From positions 207,922-271,921 of the forward strand of contig NZ_JAIWNB010000015.1 in the NCBI RefSeq assembly GCF_020215705.1: 64,000 bases of DNA. The letters run 5' to 3'. The translations under genes and the position numbers were made by a program. The notes under the pieces are model-generated. The model saw nothing but the letters and a program-made list of their open reading frames with translations. It ran no database searches and had not been told where the DNA came from. The stretch is from Nonomuraea aurantiaca. GTDB lineage: Bacteria; Actinomycetota; Actinomycetes; Streptosporangiales; Streptosporangiaceae. This document shows, in pieces, positions 25,823 to 34,777 of the stretch (the stretch's first letter is position 1; every line of letters begins with the position of its first letter).

Positions 25823-26453
25823 GATGGTGGTAAACGCGCTCGGTGGCCAGCCGTTCACCCAGAGGTTCCCGGCCCCCCGCACCCCCAGCTCTGAACTCCG
25901 GCTCCGCGCCCCGTCTGCGCGCCCTGACGGCGCCGCGCACCGCCGCCCGCTTCGGGACGCGCCAAGATCCACGGACGAACTTGCCCTTGTCGTGCCCTAG
26001 GGCCTTGGCAGGGTGTCCGCCGAATCTGTCTATAGCCGCTGACCTGCGAATATGGCGCCCGGCTCAAGTTGGTCACCAGGATTGTGCGCGATGCCCCGCA
26101 AGAAGTTCGCAGGTGTCCGGCAGGGTTACTCATAGGGGCCTGACGCAGCCGTCAGCAGTTTGTAAGGGTGTCGTAAGGGCCCAGGGGCAGACTGAAGTTA
26201 AGGGGAACGGATGAACCCGGAGGCGGCCGAAACTGTCAGTGGCGGCGGTCACACTGGGGACAAACGCCCTGGTGCTTACCGGACCGATAACCGAGACGAG
26301 TTCGTTGAGGGACGTGATGAGGATGCGCCAGAGTCAGGTTCGTCGCCGACCGGCAAAGAGGCCGATCGCACCCGCACTGGATCTTCGCACGCCGTCGGGG
26401 CGACAGCTGCCCTTTTGAAACCCACAACAGGAGCGCCACCTGAGAGGTGCACG
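25823..26453. other. Gene-poor region between the IS element and the DUF5999 gene
   Basis: About 630 bases without a convincing gene. A frame open from ATG 26211 (after AAGGGGAACGG) runs into the DUF5999 gene, but its first 81 residues are hydrophilic and unlike the family. CTGACGCAGCCGTCAG near 26140 forms a small hairpin. Confidence 0.5.
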
Positions 26454-26642
26454 ATGTGCAGTCACTACCCGCTTTGTCCCACCGCCGACTCACCCGACCG
26501 TGAGGCTTCCCACGTGATCTCGGCCCACCCTGATCAGGGCTGGAGCCTGCTGTGCAATGGCGTGGTGCTGTTCGAGGACACCGGGTTGCTCCTTCCCGAC
26601 GGCTCCGTCGTCGCGCCCCACCGCGGTCTCGTGGCCGCTTGA
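26454..26642 (+). CDS. DUF5999 family small protein
   Basis: 62 residues: MCSHYPLCPTADSPDREA at the start and WSLLCNGVVLFEDTG in the middle are the DUF5999 signature as I know it from actinomycetes. It has three Cys, two near the N-terminus, no signal peptide and no membrane helix; function unknown. I chose ATG 26454 (GAGAGG nine bases upstream) because family members start with MC; an in-frame ATG at 26211 with a reasonable ribosome site would give 143 residues and cannot be excluded. Confidence 0.85.
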   Translation: MCSHYPLCPTADSPDREASHVISAHPDQGWSLLCNGVVLFEDTGLLLPDGSVVAPHRGLVAA

Positions 26643-26729
26643 GCGTCACCTGACCAGTGCCGCCCGAGCGCCACCTGACCGTGGCCGCCCGAGCAGTGCC
26701 ATTTGAGCGTCACCTGACCGCCGGTGCCG
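26641..26729. repeat. Three copies of a 25-bp repeat at the end of the DUF5999 gene
   Basis: Copies start at 26641, 26666 and 26705, with the core GAGCGYCACCTGACC and a shorter related piece between. The first copy overlaps the DUF5999 stop codon. Confidence 0.7.
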
Positions 26730-26783
26730 AGCGGCCGGGGACGGCCCACCCGGCACCCTTTCGGCGACCGGTTCGCGAGAGCG

Positions 26784-28436
26784 TCAGCGGCGGCCTATCG
26801 ACAGGACCGGCCCGGTGCGATCGGTGAAGAAGTCGTCGCCCTTGTCGTCGACGACGATGAACGCGGGGAAGTCGACCACCTCGATCTTCCACACCGCCTC
26901 CATCCCCAGCTCCGGATATTCCAGGACCTCCACCTTCTTGATGCAGTCCTGGGCCAGCCTGGCCGCGGGCCCGCCGATGGACCCCAGGTAGAAGCCTCCG
27001 TGCTCCCTGCAGGCGTCGGTCACCTGCTTCGACCGGTTGCCCTTGGCCAGCATCACCATCGAGCCACCGGCGGCCTGGAAGCGCTCCACGTAGGAGTCCA
27101 TCCGCCCCGCAGTCGTGGGGCCGAAGGAACCCGACGCGTAGCCCTCCGGCGTCTTGGCCGGGCCCGCGTAGTAGACGGCGTGATCCTTCAGGTACTGCGG
27201 CATCTCGCCGCCCGCGTCGAGCAGCTCGGCGATCTTCGCGTGCGCGATGTCGCGGGCGACCACGAGCGGGCCGGTCAGCGAGAGCCGCGTCTTCACCGGA
27301 TATTTCGACAGCTCGGCCAAGACCTCCGGCATGGGCCGGTTGAGGTTGATGGTGACGACGTCGTCCGAGAGGTGCTCGTCGGTGGTCTCCGGCAGGAAAC
27401 GGGCCGGGTCGGTCTCCAGCTGCTCCAGGAAGACGCCCTCCGGCGTGATCTTGGCCAGGGCCTGCCGGTCGGCCGAGCAGGACACCGCAATGGCCACCGG
27501 GCAGGACGCGCCGTGGCGGGGCAGCCGGATCACGCGTACGTCGTGGCAGAAGTACTTGCCGCCGAACTGGGCGCCGATGCCGAGCTTCTGCGTCAGCTCG
27601 AAGACCTTGGCCTCCAGCTCCAGGTCGCGGAAGCCGTGCGCGGAGGGGGAGCCCGAGGTGGGGATCGAGTCGAGGTAGCGGGCGCTGGCGTACTTGGCCG
27701 TCTTCAGCGCGTACTCGGCTGACGTCCCGCCGACCACGATCGCCAGATGGTACGGCGGGCAGGCGGCGGTGCCGAGCGAGCGGATCTTCTCCTCCAGGAA
27801 GGCCAGCATCCGCTTCTCGTTGAGCACGGCCTTGGTCTCCTGGTACAGGAACGACTTGTTGGCCGATCCGCCGCCCTTGGCCATGAACAGCAGCTTGTAC
27901 TCGTCCGCGTGGCCGTAGGGGTCCTCGGCGTAGAGCTCGATCTGGGCGGGCAGGTTGCTGCCGGTGTTCTTCTCCTCCCACATGCTCAGCGGCGCCATCT
28001 GCGAGTAGCGCAGGTTGAGGCGCGTGTAGGCGTCGTAGACGCCGCGCGAGATGTGCTCGGCGTCGCGCCCGTCGGTGAGGACGTGGCGGCCGCGCTTGCC
28101 CATGACGATGGCGGTGCCGGTGTCCTGGCACATGGGCAGCACGCCGCCGGCCGAGATGGAGGCGTTCTTCAGCAGGTCGAGCGCGACGAACCGGTCGTTG
28201 CCGCTGGACTCGGGGTCGTCGACGATCTTCCGCAGCTGGGCGAGGTGCGAAGGGCGGAGGAAGTGGGAGATGTCGTGGATCGCGGTCTCGGTGAGCAGCC
28301 GCAGCGCCTCGGGCTCCACTTCGAGGAAGCTGCGCCCGGCCGCCTCGACGCGCCGCACGCCGTCCGGCGTGATGAGCCGGTATTGCGTCTCGTCGGCCCC
28401 CAGCGGCAGCAACTCGCTGTAATCGAACTCGCCCAT
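26784..28436 (-). CDS. Fumarate hydratase, class I (iron-sulfur)
   Basis: 550 residues from ATG 28436, preceded by GGGGAGG. N-terminal alpha domain with the cluster Cys in PMCQDTGTA, CPPYHLAIVVGG and FCHDVRVIRLPRHGASC; C-terminal beta domain with LTGPLVVARDIAHAK and SFGPTTAGRMDSY. It is the single-chain FumA/FumB type that hydrates fumarate using a 4Fe-4S cluster. The window also encodes FumC, so the cell can swap an oxygen-sensitive for an oxygen-stable enzyme. An alternative ATG lies four codons upstream. Monocistronic. Confidence 0.95.
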   Translation of the reverse strand: MGEFDYSELLPLGADETQYRLITPDGVRRVEAAGRSFLEVEPEALRLLTETAIHDISHFLRPSHLAQLRKIVDDPESSGNDRFVALDLLKNASISAGGVLPMCQDTGTAIVMGKRGRHVLTDGRDAEHISRGVYDAYTRLNLRYSQMAPLSMWEEKNTGSNLPAQIELYAEDPYGHADEYKLLFMAKGGGSANKSFLYQETKAVLNEKRMLAFLEEKIRSLGTAACPPYHLAIVVGGTSAEYALKTAKYASARYLDSIPTSGSPSAHGFRDLELEAKVFELTQKLGIGAQFGGKYFCHDVRVIRLPRHGASCPVAIAVSCSADRQALAKITPEGVFLEQLETDPARFLPETTDEHLSDDVVTINLNRPMPEVLAELSKYPVKTRLSLTGPLVVARDIAHAKIAELLDAGGEMPQYLKDHAVYYAGPAKTPEGYASGSFGPTTAGRMDSYVERFQAAGGSMVMLAKGNRSKQVTDACREHGGFYLGSIGGPAARLAQDCIKKVEVLEYPELGMEAVWKIEVVDFPAFIVVDDKGDDFFTDRTGPVLSIGRR

Positions 28437-28606
28437 GATCCTCCCCATTCGCCGCACAGAGCCTATCTTTTCTACCAGTCTTCTTTACGGCCGGCCCGGT
28501 GAGCCCCACCCGCCGACCGGGGCCGGGCCCTGTCCAGGGACACGCTCCTCCGGTGGAGGTGGCCGGCCGCCGTGACGTGCGCGACGTCGGCCATCTGGGT
28601 GGTCTG

Positions 28607-29470
28607 TCAGACGACGGGGACCGGTTCCCGCTTCCGCGTGGTGGTCAGGCCGACGAGGATGCCCGCGATCACCAGTGCCGCGCCGAGCAGATCGAAGAGC
28701 GACGGGGTGGCGACGCCCAGCGCGAGCCCGGTGGTGATCGCGCCCACCGGGATGAGACCGGCGAACAGCCCGGCGTGACCGGGGCCGAGCTTGGGCAGCG
28801 CGGTGTACCAGAGGAAGAAGGCCAGCACGGTCACCACGGTCGCCAGGTAGGCCAGCCCGAGTGCCTGCGCCGGGGTCGGCGTCTGGAGCATGCCGGTGCC
28901 CTCCTTGACCAGGCCGATCGTGGCCAGCATCGGAACGGCCAGCACCGTCGAGTACGCCGACAGCCGGATCGCCCCCAGCTTCGGCAGCAGCGGGATGGCC
29001 AGCATCGAGAAGCTGACCTCGCCCACCAGAGCGCCCAGCGCCCACAGCAGGCCGGGCAGATCGCCGCTGCCGAGCCCGGTGGCCAGCGTCGCGCCGGCCA
29101 CCACGACCACCGCGCCGGTCAGCAGCCGGGGCGCGGGGCGGCCGCCGAGCAGCGCCAGGGCGAGCGGCACGGTGCCCAGTACGGTCCCGACCAGCGCGGG
29201 GCCGGAGGTGCGGGTCGACTCGATCACGCACATGTTGAAGAGCACCAGCCCGAGCAGTGTCAGGCCGACGAGCAGCAGCGTCTCGCGCCACGTCAGCCGG
29301 ACGAACCGCAGGCCGAGCATCCGGATCACGACGAGCCAGATCACCGCCGCGACCAGGTAGCGCACCGACTGCCCGCCGTACACGGGGTAGTCCTGGATCA
29401 GGCCGGACACGCCCGCCAGCGTCCCCACGAGGAACATGGCGGTGGCGGCCCCGGCGACTCCGCTTCTCAT
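28607..29470 (-). CDS. EamA/DMT-family transporter
   Basis: 287 residues, about ten membrane helices in two five-helix EamA repeats; the helix junction SGPALVGTVLGTVPLALALLGG fits the family. Such permeases export or import metabolites such as amino acids or vitamins. It is divergent from a MocR-type regulator with a 68-base gap, a pairing often seen where the regulator controls the transporter. ATG 29470 has no clear ribosome site; the mRNA may be leaderless. Confidence 0.88.
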   Translation of the reverse strand: MRSGVAGAATAMFLVGTLAGVSGLIQDYPVYGGQSVRYLVAAVIWLVVIRMLGLRFVRLTWRETLLLVGLTLLGLVLFNMCVIESTRTSGPALVGTVLGTVPLALALLGGRPAPRLLTGAVVVVAGATLATGLGSGDLPGLLWALGALVGEVSFSMLAIPLLPKLGAIRLSAYSTVLAVPMLATIGLVKEGTGMLQTPTPAQALGLAYLATVVTVLAFFLWYTALPKLGPGHAGLFAGLIPVGAITTGLALGVATPSLFDLLGAALVIAGILVGLTTTRKREPVPVV

Positions 29471-29506
29471 GAAAAGGAGACTAGGGACACAATGGCTCAT
29501 AGCAGC

Positions 29507-29541
29507 AGTCCAATGTCCCGCTAAAAGGATGGACCAATGTG
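29507..29541. promoter_or_regulatory. Direct-repeat operator candidate between EamA and MocR genes
   Basis: CCAATGT occurs at 29510-29516 and 29534-29540 in the same orientation, 24 bases apart, and a related CAATGG is at 29490-29495. MocR-type regulators typically bind such direct repeats two helical turns apart in the divergent promoter region. Confidence 0.45.
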
Positions 29542-30924
29542 GCCGACCTACATGTCCCGATAAATCGTGATCAAGGGGGCATCGCCGGGCAGATCGCGGC
29601 GGAGATTCGCGCGTCCATCCGGCACGGCCGCCTCATCCCGGGCACCCGGCTGCCCGCCAGCCGCGACCTGGCCGCCGACCTCCAGGTCTCGCGGGGCGTC
29701 GTGGTCGAAGCGTACGAGCAGCTGGTGGCCGAGGGCTTCCTGATCTCCCGCGTCGGCGCGGGCACCCAGGTGGCCCCCACCTCGGCCCGCTCGGCAATGG
29801 ACGTGGTCCCCGCGAGTGGCCCGGTCTACAGCCCCCACTACGGCCACCGTCCCACCTCTCCCGACCTCGGCTGCTTTCCCCGGGAGCGCTGGCTGGCCTC
29901 CGTACGCCATGTGCTCACCACGATGCCCTCGGACGTGTTCGACTACGGCGACCCCGGTGGCGTCCCTGAGCTGCGCGACGAGCTGGCCGGCTACCTGCGG
30001 CGGGTCCGGGCGGCGGACGTACGCGCCGACAACCTGGTGATCGTCGGCGGGGTGGCCCAGGGGATCAGCCTGGCGCTCCACGTGCTCACCCAGGGGACCC
30101 GCGGCCTGCGGCTGGCCGTGGAGGACCCGAACAGCCACCGCCAGGTCCCCCTCCTCCTGCGGGCGGGCGCCGAACTCGTCCCCGTCCCGGTGGACGACCA
30201 GGGCCTCGTCGTGACGGAGCTGCGGGCGCGCGGAGCGGACGCGGCCCTGATCACCCCCGCCCACCAGTACCCCACCGGCGTCGTGCTCTCCCCGGCCCGG
30301 CGGGCCGCCCTCATGGAGTGGGCCGCCGAGAGCGGCGGGGTCGTGCTGGAGGACGACTACGACGCCGAGTTCCGCTTCGACCGTGACCCCGTCGGCTGCC
30401 TGCAAGGCCTCGCCCCCGGCCGGGTGATCCTCTCCGGCAGCGTCAGCAAGGCGCTGGCCCCAGGGCTGCGGCTCGGCTGGGTGGCGGCCCCCGCCGAGCT
30501 GGCCGAGTCCATGCGGCAGGCCAGAGGCGAGCTGGACCTGGGCTCCCCGGTCATCGACCAGTACGCCCTGGCCCACTTCCTGCGTACCGGCGGCTACGAC
30601 AAGCACCTGCGCCGGATGCGCCGGGAGTACCGGCGCCGCAGGGACGCCCTGGTCAAGGCCGTGGCCGAGCACCTGCCCGAGATACGCGTCCGGGGCATCG
30701 CGGCGGGCCTGCACGCCTACCTGGACCTGCCACCGGGCTCCGACGAGGACGCCTTCGTCCGGCCGGCGCGGGAGCTGGGCCTGGCCGCCGACCCGGTCGG
30801 CCCGACGCGTCTCACGCCCGGACCGCCCGCGATCGTGGTCGGCTTCGCCCGCCTCCCCGCCCACCGTGCCGCGGAGGTCATCCGAGGCTTAAAGGTCAGA
30901 ATGTCAGGACAAGATATTGACTGA
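29539..30924 (+). CDS. MocR/GabR-type PLP-dependent transcriptional regulator
   Basis: 461 residues from GTG 29539. GntR-type winged helix (5-75: GRLIPGTRLPASRDLAADLQVSR split as two blocks), linker, then a class I aminotransferase fold with FDYGDPGGVPELRDELAGYL, the PLP phosphate and Asp region VVLEDDYDAEFRF and the Schiff-base Lys in LSGSVSKALAPG. MocR proteins sense PLP or an amino compound and switch the divergent gene. The EamA transporter is the natural target. Confidence 0.92.
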   Translation: MADLHVPINRDQGGIAGQIAAEIRASIRHGRLIPGTRLPASRDLAADLQVSRGVVVEAYEQLVAEGFLISRVGAGTQVAPTSARSAMDVVPASGPVYSPHYGHRPTSPDLGCFPRERWLASVRHVLTTMPSDVFDYGDPGGVPELRDELAGYLRRVRAADVRADNLVIVGGVAQGISLALHVLTQGTRGLRLAVEDPNSHRQVPLLLRAGAELVPVPVDDQGLVVTELRARGADAALITPAHQYPTGVVLSPARRAALMEWAAESGGVVLEDDYDAEFRFDRDPVGCLQGLAPGRVILSGSVSKALAPGLRLGWVAAPAELAESMRQARGELDLGSPVIDQYALAHFLRTGGYDKHLRRMRREYRRRRDALVKAVAEHLPEIRVRGIAAGLHAYLDLPPGSDEDAFVRPARELGLAADPVGPTRLTPGPPAIVVGFARLPAHRAAEVIRGLKVRMSGQDID

Positions 30925-30972
30925 TGGAGAAAGTCGCGCTTAGAAAGAAATCCCCACCTCATTGGAGGCGCC

Positions 30973-31920
30973 ATGCGCGTGGGACTGCTGGGCTTGGGCA
31001 GGATCGGCGCGTTTCACGCGGCCACCCTGGCCGCACATCCGCTGGTGGACGAGCTGATCGTCTCGGATCCCGTACGTGAGTCGCCGTACGGCAGGCCGGG
31101 AGACCCTTTCGAGGCCGACGCGGTGGTCATCGCCACCCCGACCGGCACGCACGCCGAGCTCCTGCTGAAGGCGTGCGGGCTGGGCATCCCGGTGTTCTGC
31201 GAGAAACCGGTTGCGGGGAGCGTCAAGGAGACCGTGGAGGTGCTCGCGGCCCGCAGGGGCAACCGGGTGCAGATCGGCTTCCAGCGCAGGTTCGACCCCG
31301 GTTACATCGACGCGGCGATGGCGCTGCGCGGCGGCGAATTGGGGGAGTTGCACCGGGTTCACCTCATCACCGCTGATCCGGCGCCGCCGCCCGCCGAGTA
31401 CATTCCGCTGTCCGGCGGCATCTACCGCGACTGCCACATCCACGACTTCGACATCCTGCGCTGGGTGACGGGGCGCGAGGTGGTGTCCGTGTACGCGACC
31501 GGCGCCAACCGGGGCGCCGCCTTCTTCGGCGAGGCGGGCGACGTCGACACCAGCGCCGCGCTGCTCACGCTCGACGACGGCACGCTGGCCACGCTGCAGG
31601 GCTCCCGCTACAACGGCGCCGGCTACGACGTGCGCATGGAGCTGGCCGGCACCAAGGGCACCCGAGCCGTCGGCCTCGGCCCGCGCGCGCCTCTGAGCAG
31701 CTCAGAGGGCCTGCAGCCGCCCGGGGAGCCGTGGCCCGACTTCGTCACCCGCTTCGCCGACGCGTACGCCGCTGAGATCGACTGCTTCCTGCGCAGCGAC
31801 GTGAGCCTGTGCTCGATCGAAGACGCCCTGGCGGCCCTGTACGTCGCCGAGGCCACCGAGCTCTCCCGCCGCGAAGGCCGCCCGGTCGAGGTCGCCGAGG
31901 TCACCGAGGGGACGCGATGA
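30973..31920 (+). CDS. Gfo/Idh/MocA-family oxidoreductase
   Basis: 315 residues; ATG 30973 with TTGGAGGCG upstream. Rossmann motif GLLGLGRIGAFHA, the conserved EKP in VFCEKPVAG, and the catalytic DCHIHDFDILRW region. The size and QIGFQRRFDPGY block point to the inositol 2-dehydrogenase (IolG)-like branch, which oxidises cyclitols or sugars with NAD(P). The next gene overlaps by four bases and is a sugar isomerase/epimerase of the IolE type, so the two likely act in sequence. No transporter of the inositol type follows. Confidence 0.88.
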   Translation: MRVGLLGLGRIGAFHAATLAAHPLVDELIVSDPVRESPYGRPGDPFEADAVVIATPTGTHAELLLKACGLGIPVFCEKPVAGSVKETVEVLAARRGNRVQIGFQRRFDPGYIDAAMALRGGELGELHRVHLITADPAPPPAEYIPLSGGIYRDCHIHDFDILRWVTGREVVSVYATGANRGAAFFGEAGDVDTSAALLTLDDGTLATLQGSRYNGAGYDVRMELAGTKGTRAVGLGPRAPLSSSEGLQPPGEPWPDFVTRFADAYAAEIDCFLRSDVSLCSIEDALAALYVAEATELSRREGRPVEVAEVTEGTR

Positions 31921-32717
31921 ACCTGGCCGGAGCGCCCATCTCGTGGGGCGTGTGCGAGGTGCCCGGCTGGGGCTTCCAGCTGCCGCCCGAGCGGGTGCTC
32001 GCCGAGATGCGCGACCTCGGTCTCACCGCGACCGAGCTGGGCCCCGACGGCTTCCTGACACCCGCCCTCATCGAGGAGTACGGCCTGAGCGTCGCGGGCG
32101 GGTTCGTGCCCGTGGTGCTGCACGATCCGGGCCACGACCCGCTTTCCGGGCTGCCCTCCGACCCGCCGGGCATGCTCGTGCTGGCGGCGGCCACCGGCGC
32201 CGACGGCTACGACACCCGGCCGGTCCTCGACGAGAAGGGCTGGGCGACGCTGCTGGCCAACCTCGACCGGATCGCCGCGGCGTACGGCCGTGGCGCCTGC
32301 CTGCACCCGCACGTCGGCACCATGATCGAAACTCGCGAGGAGGTCGACCGGGTGCTCGGCGGCAGCTCGATCCCGCTCTGCCTCGACACCGGGCACCTGC
32401 TGATCGGCGGCACCGACCCAGCCGCCCTGGCCGCGGCCGACCCCGGCCGGGTCGCGCACGTCCACCTCAAGGACGTCGACGCCTCGCTCGCCCGGCGGGT
32501 CGCCTGCGGCGAGCTCACATACACGCAGGCCGTGCGCGCGGGCGTCTACCGGCCGCTCGGGCAGGGCGACGTGGACATCGCGGGCATCGTCACCGGCCTT
32601 GAAAGCAGCGGCTACCAGGGCTGGTACGTCATGGAGCAGGACGTGGTCCTGGCCGGTCCGGGGGACGAACCGGTCCACGACGTACGGCGGAGCCTCGCCT
32701 ACTTAGGGGTTGGCTGA
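31917..32717 (+). CDS. Sugar phosphate isomerase/epimerase (IolE-like TIM barrel)
   Basis: 266 residues from ATG 31917, overlapping the upstream stop (ATGA). AP-endonuclease-2 type TIM barrel: PISWGVCEVPGWGFQ at the N-terminus, LHPHVGTMIETREEVD, CLDTGHLLIGG, HVHLKDVD and YVMEQDVV supply the metal ligands. The PISWGVCE opening and HPHVGT block resemble 2-keto-myo-inositol dehydratase (IolE). With the Gfo/Idh enzyme it suggests oxidation followed by dehydration or epimerisation of a cyclitol or sugar; other iol genes are absent here. Confidence 0.85.
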   Translation: MNLAGAPISWGVCEVPGWGFQLPPERVLAEMRDLGLTATELGPDGFLTPALIEEYGLSVAGGFVPVVLHDPGHDPLSGLPSDPPGMLVLAAATGADGYDTRPVLDEKGWATLLANLDRIAAAYGRGACLHPHVGTMIETREEVDRVLGGSSIPLCLDTGHLLIGGTDPAALAAADPGRVAHVHLKDVDASLARRVACGELTYTQAVRAGVYRPLGQGDVDIAGIVTGLESSGYQGWYVMEQDVVLAGPGDEPVHDVRRSLAYLGVG

Positions 32718-32720
32718 CTG

Positions 32721-33881
32721 TCATGCGGCCTCTTTGACCCGTCGCGGCTCGAAGCCCCTGGCCAGGACGATGATCACGGCGGACAGCACCAGGGGCGCGG
32801 CGAACGCCACCTGCATGTCGCTGGCGCTGGCGATGCCGCCGACCAGCGCCGCGCCCACGATGAAGCCGACGTAGTTGAACATGTTGACCCGCGCGATGGC
32901 GACCCCCGTCCCCGCCGGGTCGAGCCGTCCCGCCGCCGAGAACGACTGCGGCGCGATCACCGACAGCCCCACCCCGGTCAGGCCGAACGCCAGGATGGCC
33001 AGCGGCTGGCTGGGCGCCAGGACGATGCCCAGGAAGCCGAGGGTGGCGATCGCGCCGCCGATCCTGACGATCGCGGCCGGTCCGTACTTCCTGACGGCGA
33101 CGTCGCCGCCGAGCCTGATCAGCAGCGTGGTCGCCTGGTAGGCGGCGTAGGCCAGCGGGACGACCGCGGGGGTCGCGGCCAGCACCTGCTGCATGTAGAC
33201 GGTGCTGAAGTTGGAGACCGAGGCGTCCCCGACGTACAGGAAGGCCATCGCCAGGCAGAGCGGGATGATCGGCTTCCACGGGAACCCGCCGGCGGCCGTC
33301 GCGGCGCTCTCCTCGACCTTCTCCTCCTCGACGGTGCACAGCAGCGGCCCGGCGTAGAGGGAGCCCGCCACCGCCACGACCATCGGCACCGTCATCGTGA
33401 CCAGCAAGGGCAGCTCGGCCGCGGCCGACGCCCAGAGCGCGCCGGCCGTGCTGAACACGCTCCACATGCAGTGGAAGCCGTTCAGCACGGCCCGCCCGTA
33501 ACGACGTTCGACCGCCACGCCCTGCATGTTGATGCCCGCGTCGACCGCGCCGAGCCCGAGGCCGAACAGCAGCAACGCGAGCACCAGCAGCGGCACGGTC
33601 GGCGCGAGAGCGATGAGCACCACGGCGACGGCCACGACCGGCTGCGCGAGGCGGAGCAGCGGCTTGCTGCCCCGGCGCGAGGCGAACCAGCCGGCGCCCA
33701 CGCTGCCCAGCCCGGCGAAGACCGGCACGATGAGCAGCAGGATCGTCAGGGCGCCCTCGTCGAGCCGGTGTTTGGTCTGCAGGTTCGCGACCTGGGCGAG
33801 CAGCGTGATGAACGAGAGGCCCTGCACCGCGTACACGACGAACGTGGCTGTACGGGCCTGGCGATCACGAGGAGTCGGCAC
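32721..33881 (-). CDS. Major facilitator superfamily transporter
   Basis: 386 residues, about 12 membrane helices with a cytoplasmic loop (CTVEEEKVEESAATAAGG) between helices 6 and 7. FGLGLGAVDAGINMQGVAVERRYGRAVLNGFHCMWS in pieces (AGINMQG and GFHCMWS) resembles FucP/YbjJ-like permeases of unknown substrate. Convergent with the oxidoreductase pair, ending only three bases from it, so the pairing may be accidental or may mark a sugar-related locus. Confidence 0.85.
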   Translation of the reverse strand: MPTPRDRQARTATFVVYAVQGLSFITLLAQVANLQTKHRLDEGALTILLLIVPVFAGLGSVGAGWFASRRGSKPLLRLAQPVVAVAVVLIALAPTVPLLVLALLLFGLGLGAVDAGINMQGVAVERRYGRAVLNGFHCMWSVFSTAGALWASAAAELPLLVTMTVPMVVAVAGSLYAGPLLCTVEEEKVEESAATAAGGFPWKPIIPLCLAMAFLYVGDASVSNFSTVYMQQVLAATPAVVPLAYAAYQATTLLIRLGGDVAVRKYGPAAIVRIGGAIATLGFLGIVLAPSQPLAILAFGLTGVGLSVIAPQSFSAAGRLDPAGTGVAIARVNMFNYVGFIVGAALVGGIASASDMQVAFAAPLVLSAVIIVLARGFEPRRVKEAA

Positions 33882-33982
33882 GGGGGCCTCCTGATGGGGG
33901 GAACGTGAGGCGGGGTCAGGTTAGCCGCTTGGCCAGCCCTTTCGCCACCATGCCGGAGCCCAGTCTCGCAGTGGCTCGCGGA

Positions 33983-34777
33983 TCAGCCCAGCGCTCGCCG
34001 TACGAGATCGTCGCTGAGCTCGCGCAACCGCTTCCGCGCCGCGCGGTCGTACGCCTGGGCGTCGGCCCGGCTCTCCCGCTGCCCGTCGAAGTAGCGCCCG
34101 CTCACACCGTCGAGCCCGTCGATCAGCCGCCGCGTCGCCGCCACGCCCTCGTCGACCGTGCTCATCACCGGCGCTCCCGCCTCGCGGACCATCGTGGTGT
34201 CCATGTACGTGGCCGGGTGCAGGGCGTTGACCGTCACGCCCTGCCCGGCCAGCTCCTCGGCCAGGTCGAAGGTGAACATGATCTGCGCGAGCTTGCTCTG
34301 GCTGTAGGCGCGCTGGCGCCCGTAGCCGCGGGTCAGCATCGGGTCGGCGAAGTCGATCGCCTGCTGCCCGGCCGAGGCGACGTTCACCACCTTCGACGGC
34401 GCCGACTTGACGAGCAGCGGGAGCAGCCGCCGGGTCAGGTGGTATCCGGCCAGGTAGTTGACCGCGAAGCGGACCTCGATGCCGTCCTGGCTCTCCGCGC
34501 GACCGGAATCGGGCGGACCACCGCCCATCCCGGCGTTGTTGACCAGCACGTCGAGCCGGTCGAACCGGTCGAGCACCTCGTCGGCCAGCTGGTCCACCTG
34601 GCTCAGATCGGCCAGATCGGCCACAACGCCCTCGGTCGTGCCGCCCGCGTCGGCCCGCGCTTGCCGTATCCGCTCCGGGTCGCGTCCGTGCACGATGACG
34701 CGGTCGCCGGCGGCGAGCCGTCGCGCCAGCTCCCGCCCGAGCCCGTCCGTCGCGCCGGTGATCAGGATCGTCCTCAT
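33983..34777 (-). CDS. Short-chain dehydrogenase/reductase (retinol dehydrogenase-like)
   Basis: 264 residues. TGATDGLGRELARRL nucleotide site, NNAGMGGG, catalytic Ser in NVASAGQQ and the YSQSKLA Tyr-Lys pair. The length and LAEELAGQGVTVNALHPATY block are typical of the broad RDH-like SDR group; substrate unknown. ATG 34777 overlaps the stop of the upstream SDR (ATGA), so it is the second gene of a two-gene operon controlled by the divergent TetR regulator. Confidence 0.88.
   Translation of the reverse strand: MRTILITGATDGLGRELARRLAAGDRVIVHGRDPERIRQARADAGGTTEGVVADLADLSQVDQLADEVLDRFDRLDVLVNNAGMGGGPPDSGRAESQDGIEVRFAVNYLAGYHLTRRLLPLLVKSAPSKVVNVASAGQQAIDFADPMLTRGYGRQRAYSQSKLAQIMFTFDLAEELAGQGVTVNALHPATYMDTTMVREAGAPVMSTVDEGVAATRRLIDGLDGVSGRYFDGQRESRADAQAYDRAARKRLRELSDDLVRRALG

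Noticed and set aside
25843..26214. Open frame of 123 codons after the IS element
   Set aside because: Pro/Arg-rich without motif or ribosome site; composition matches non-coding high-GC sequence.
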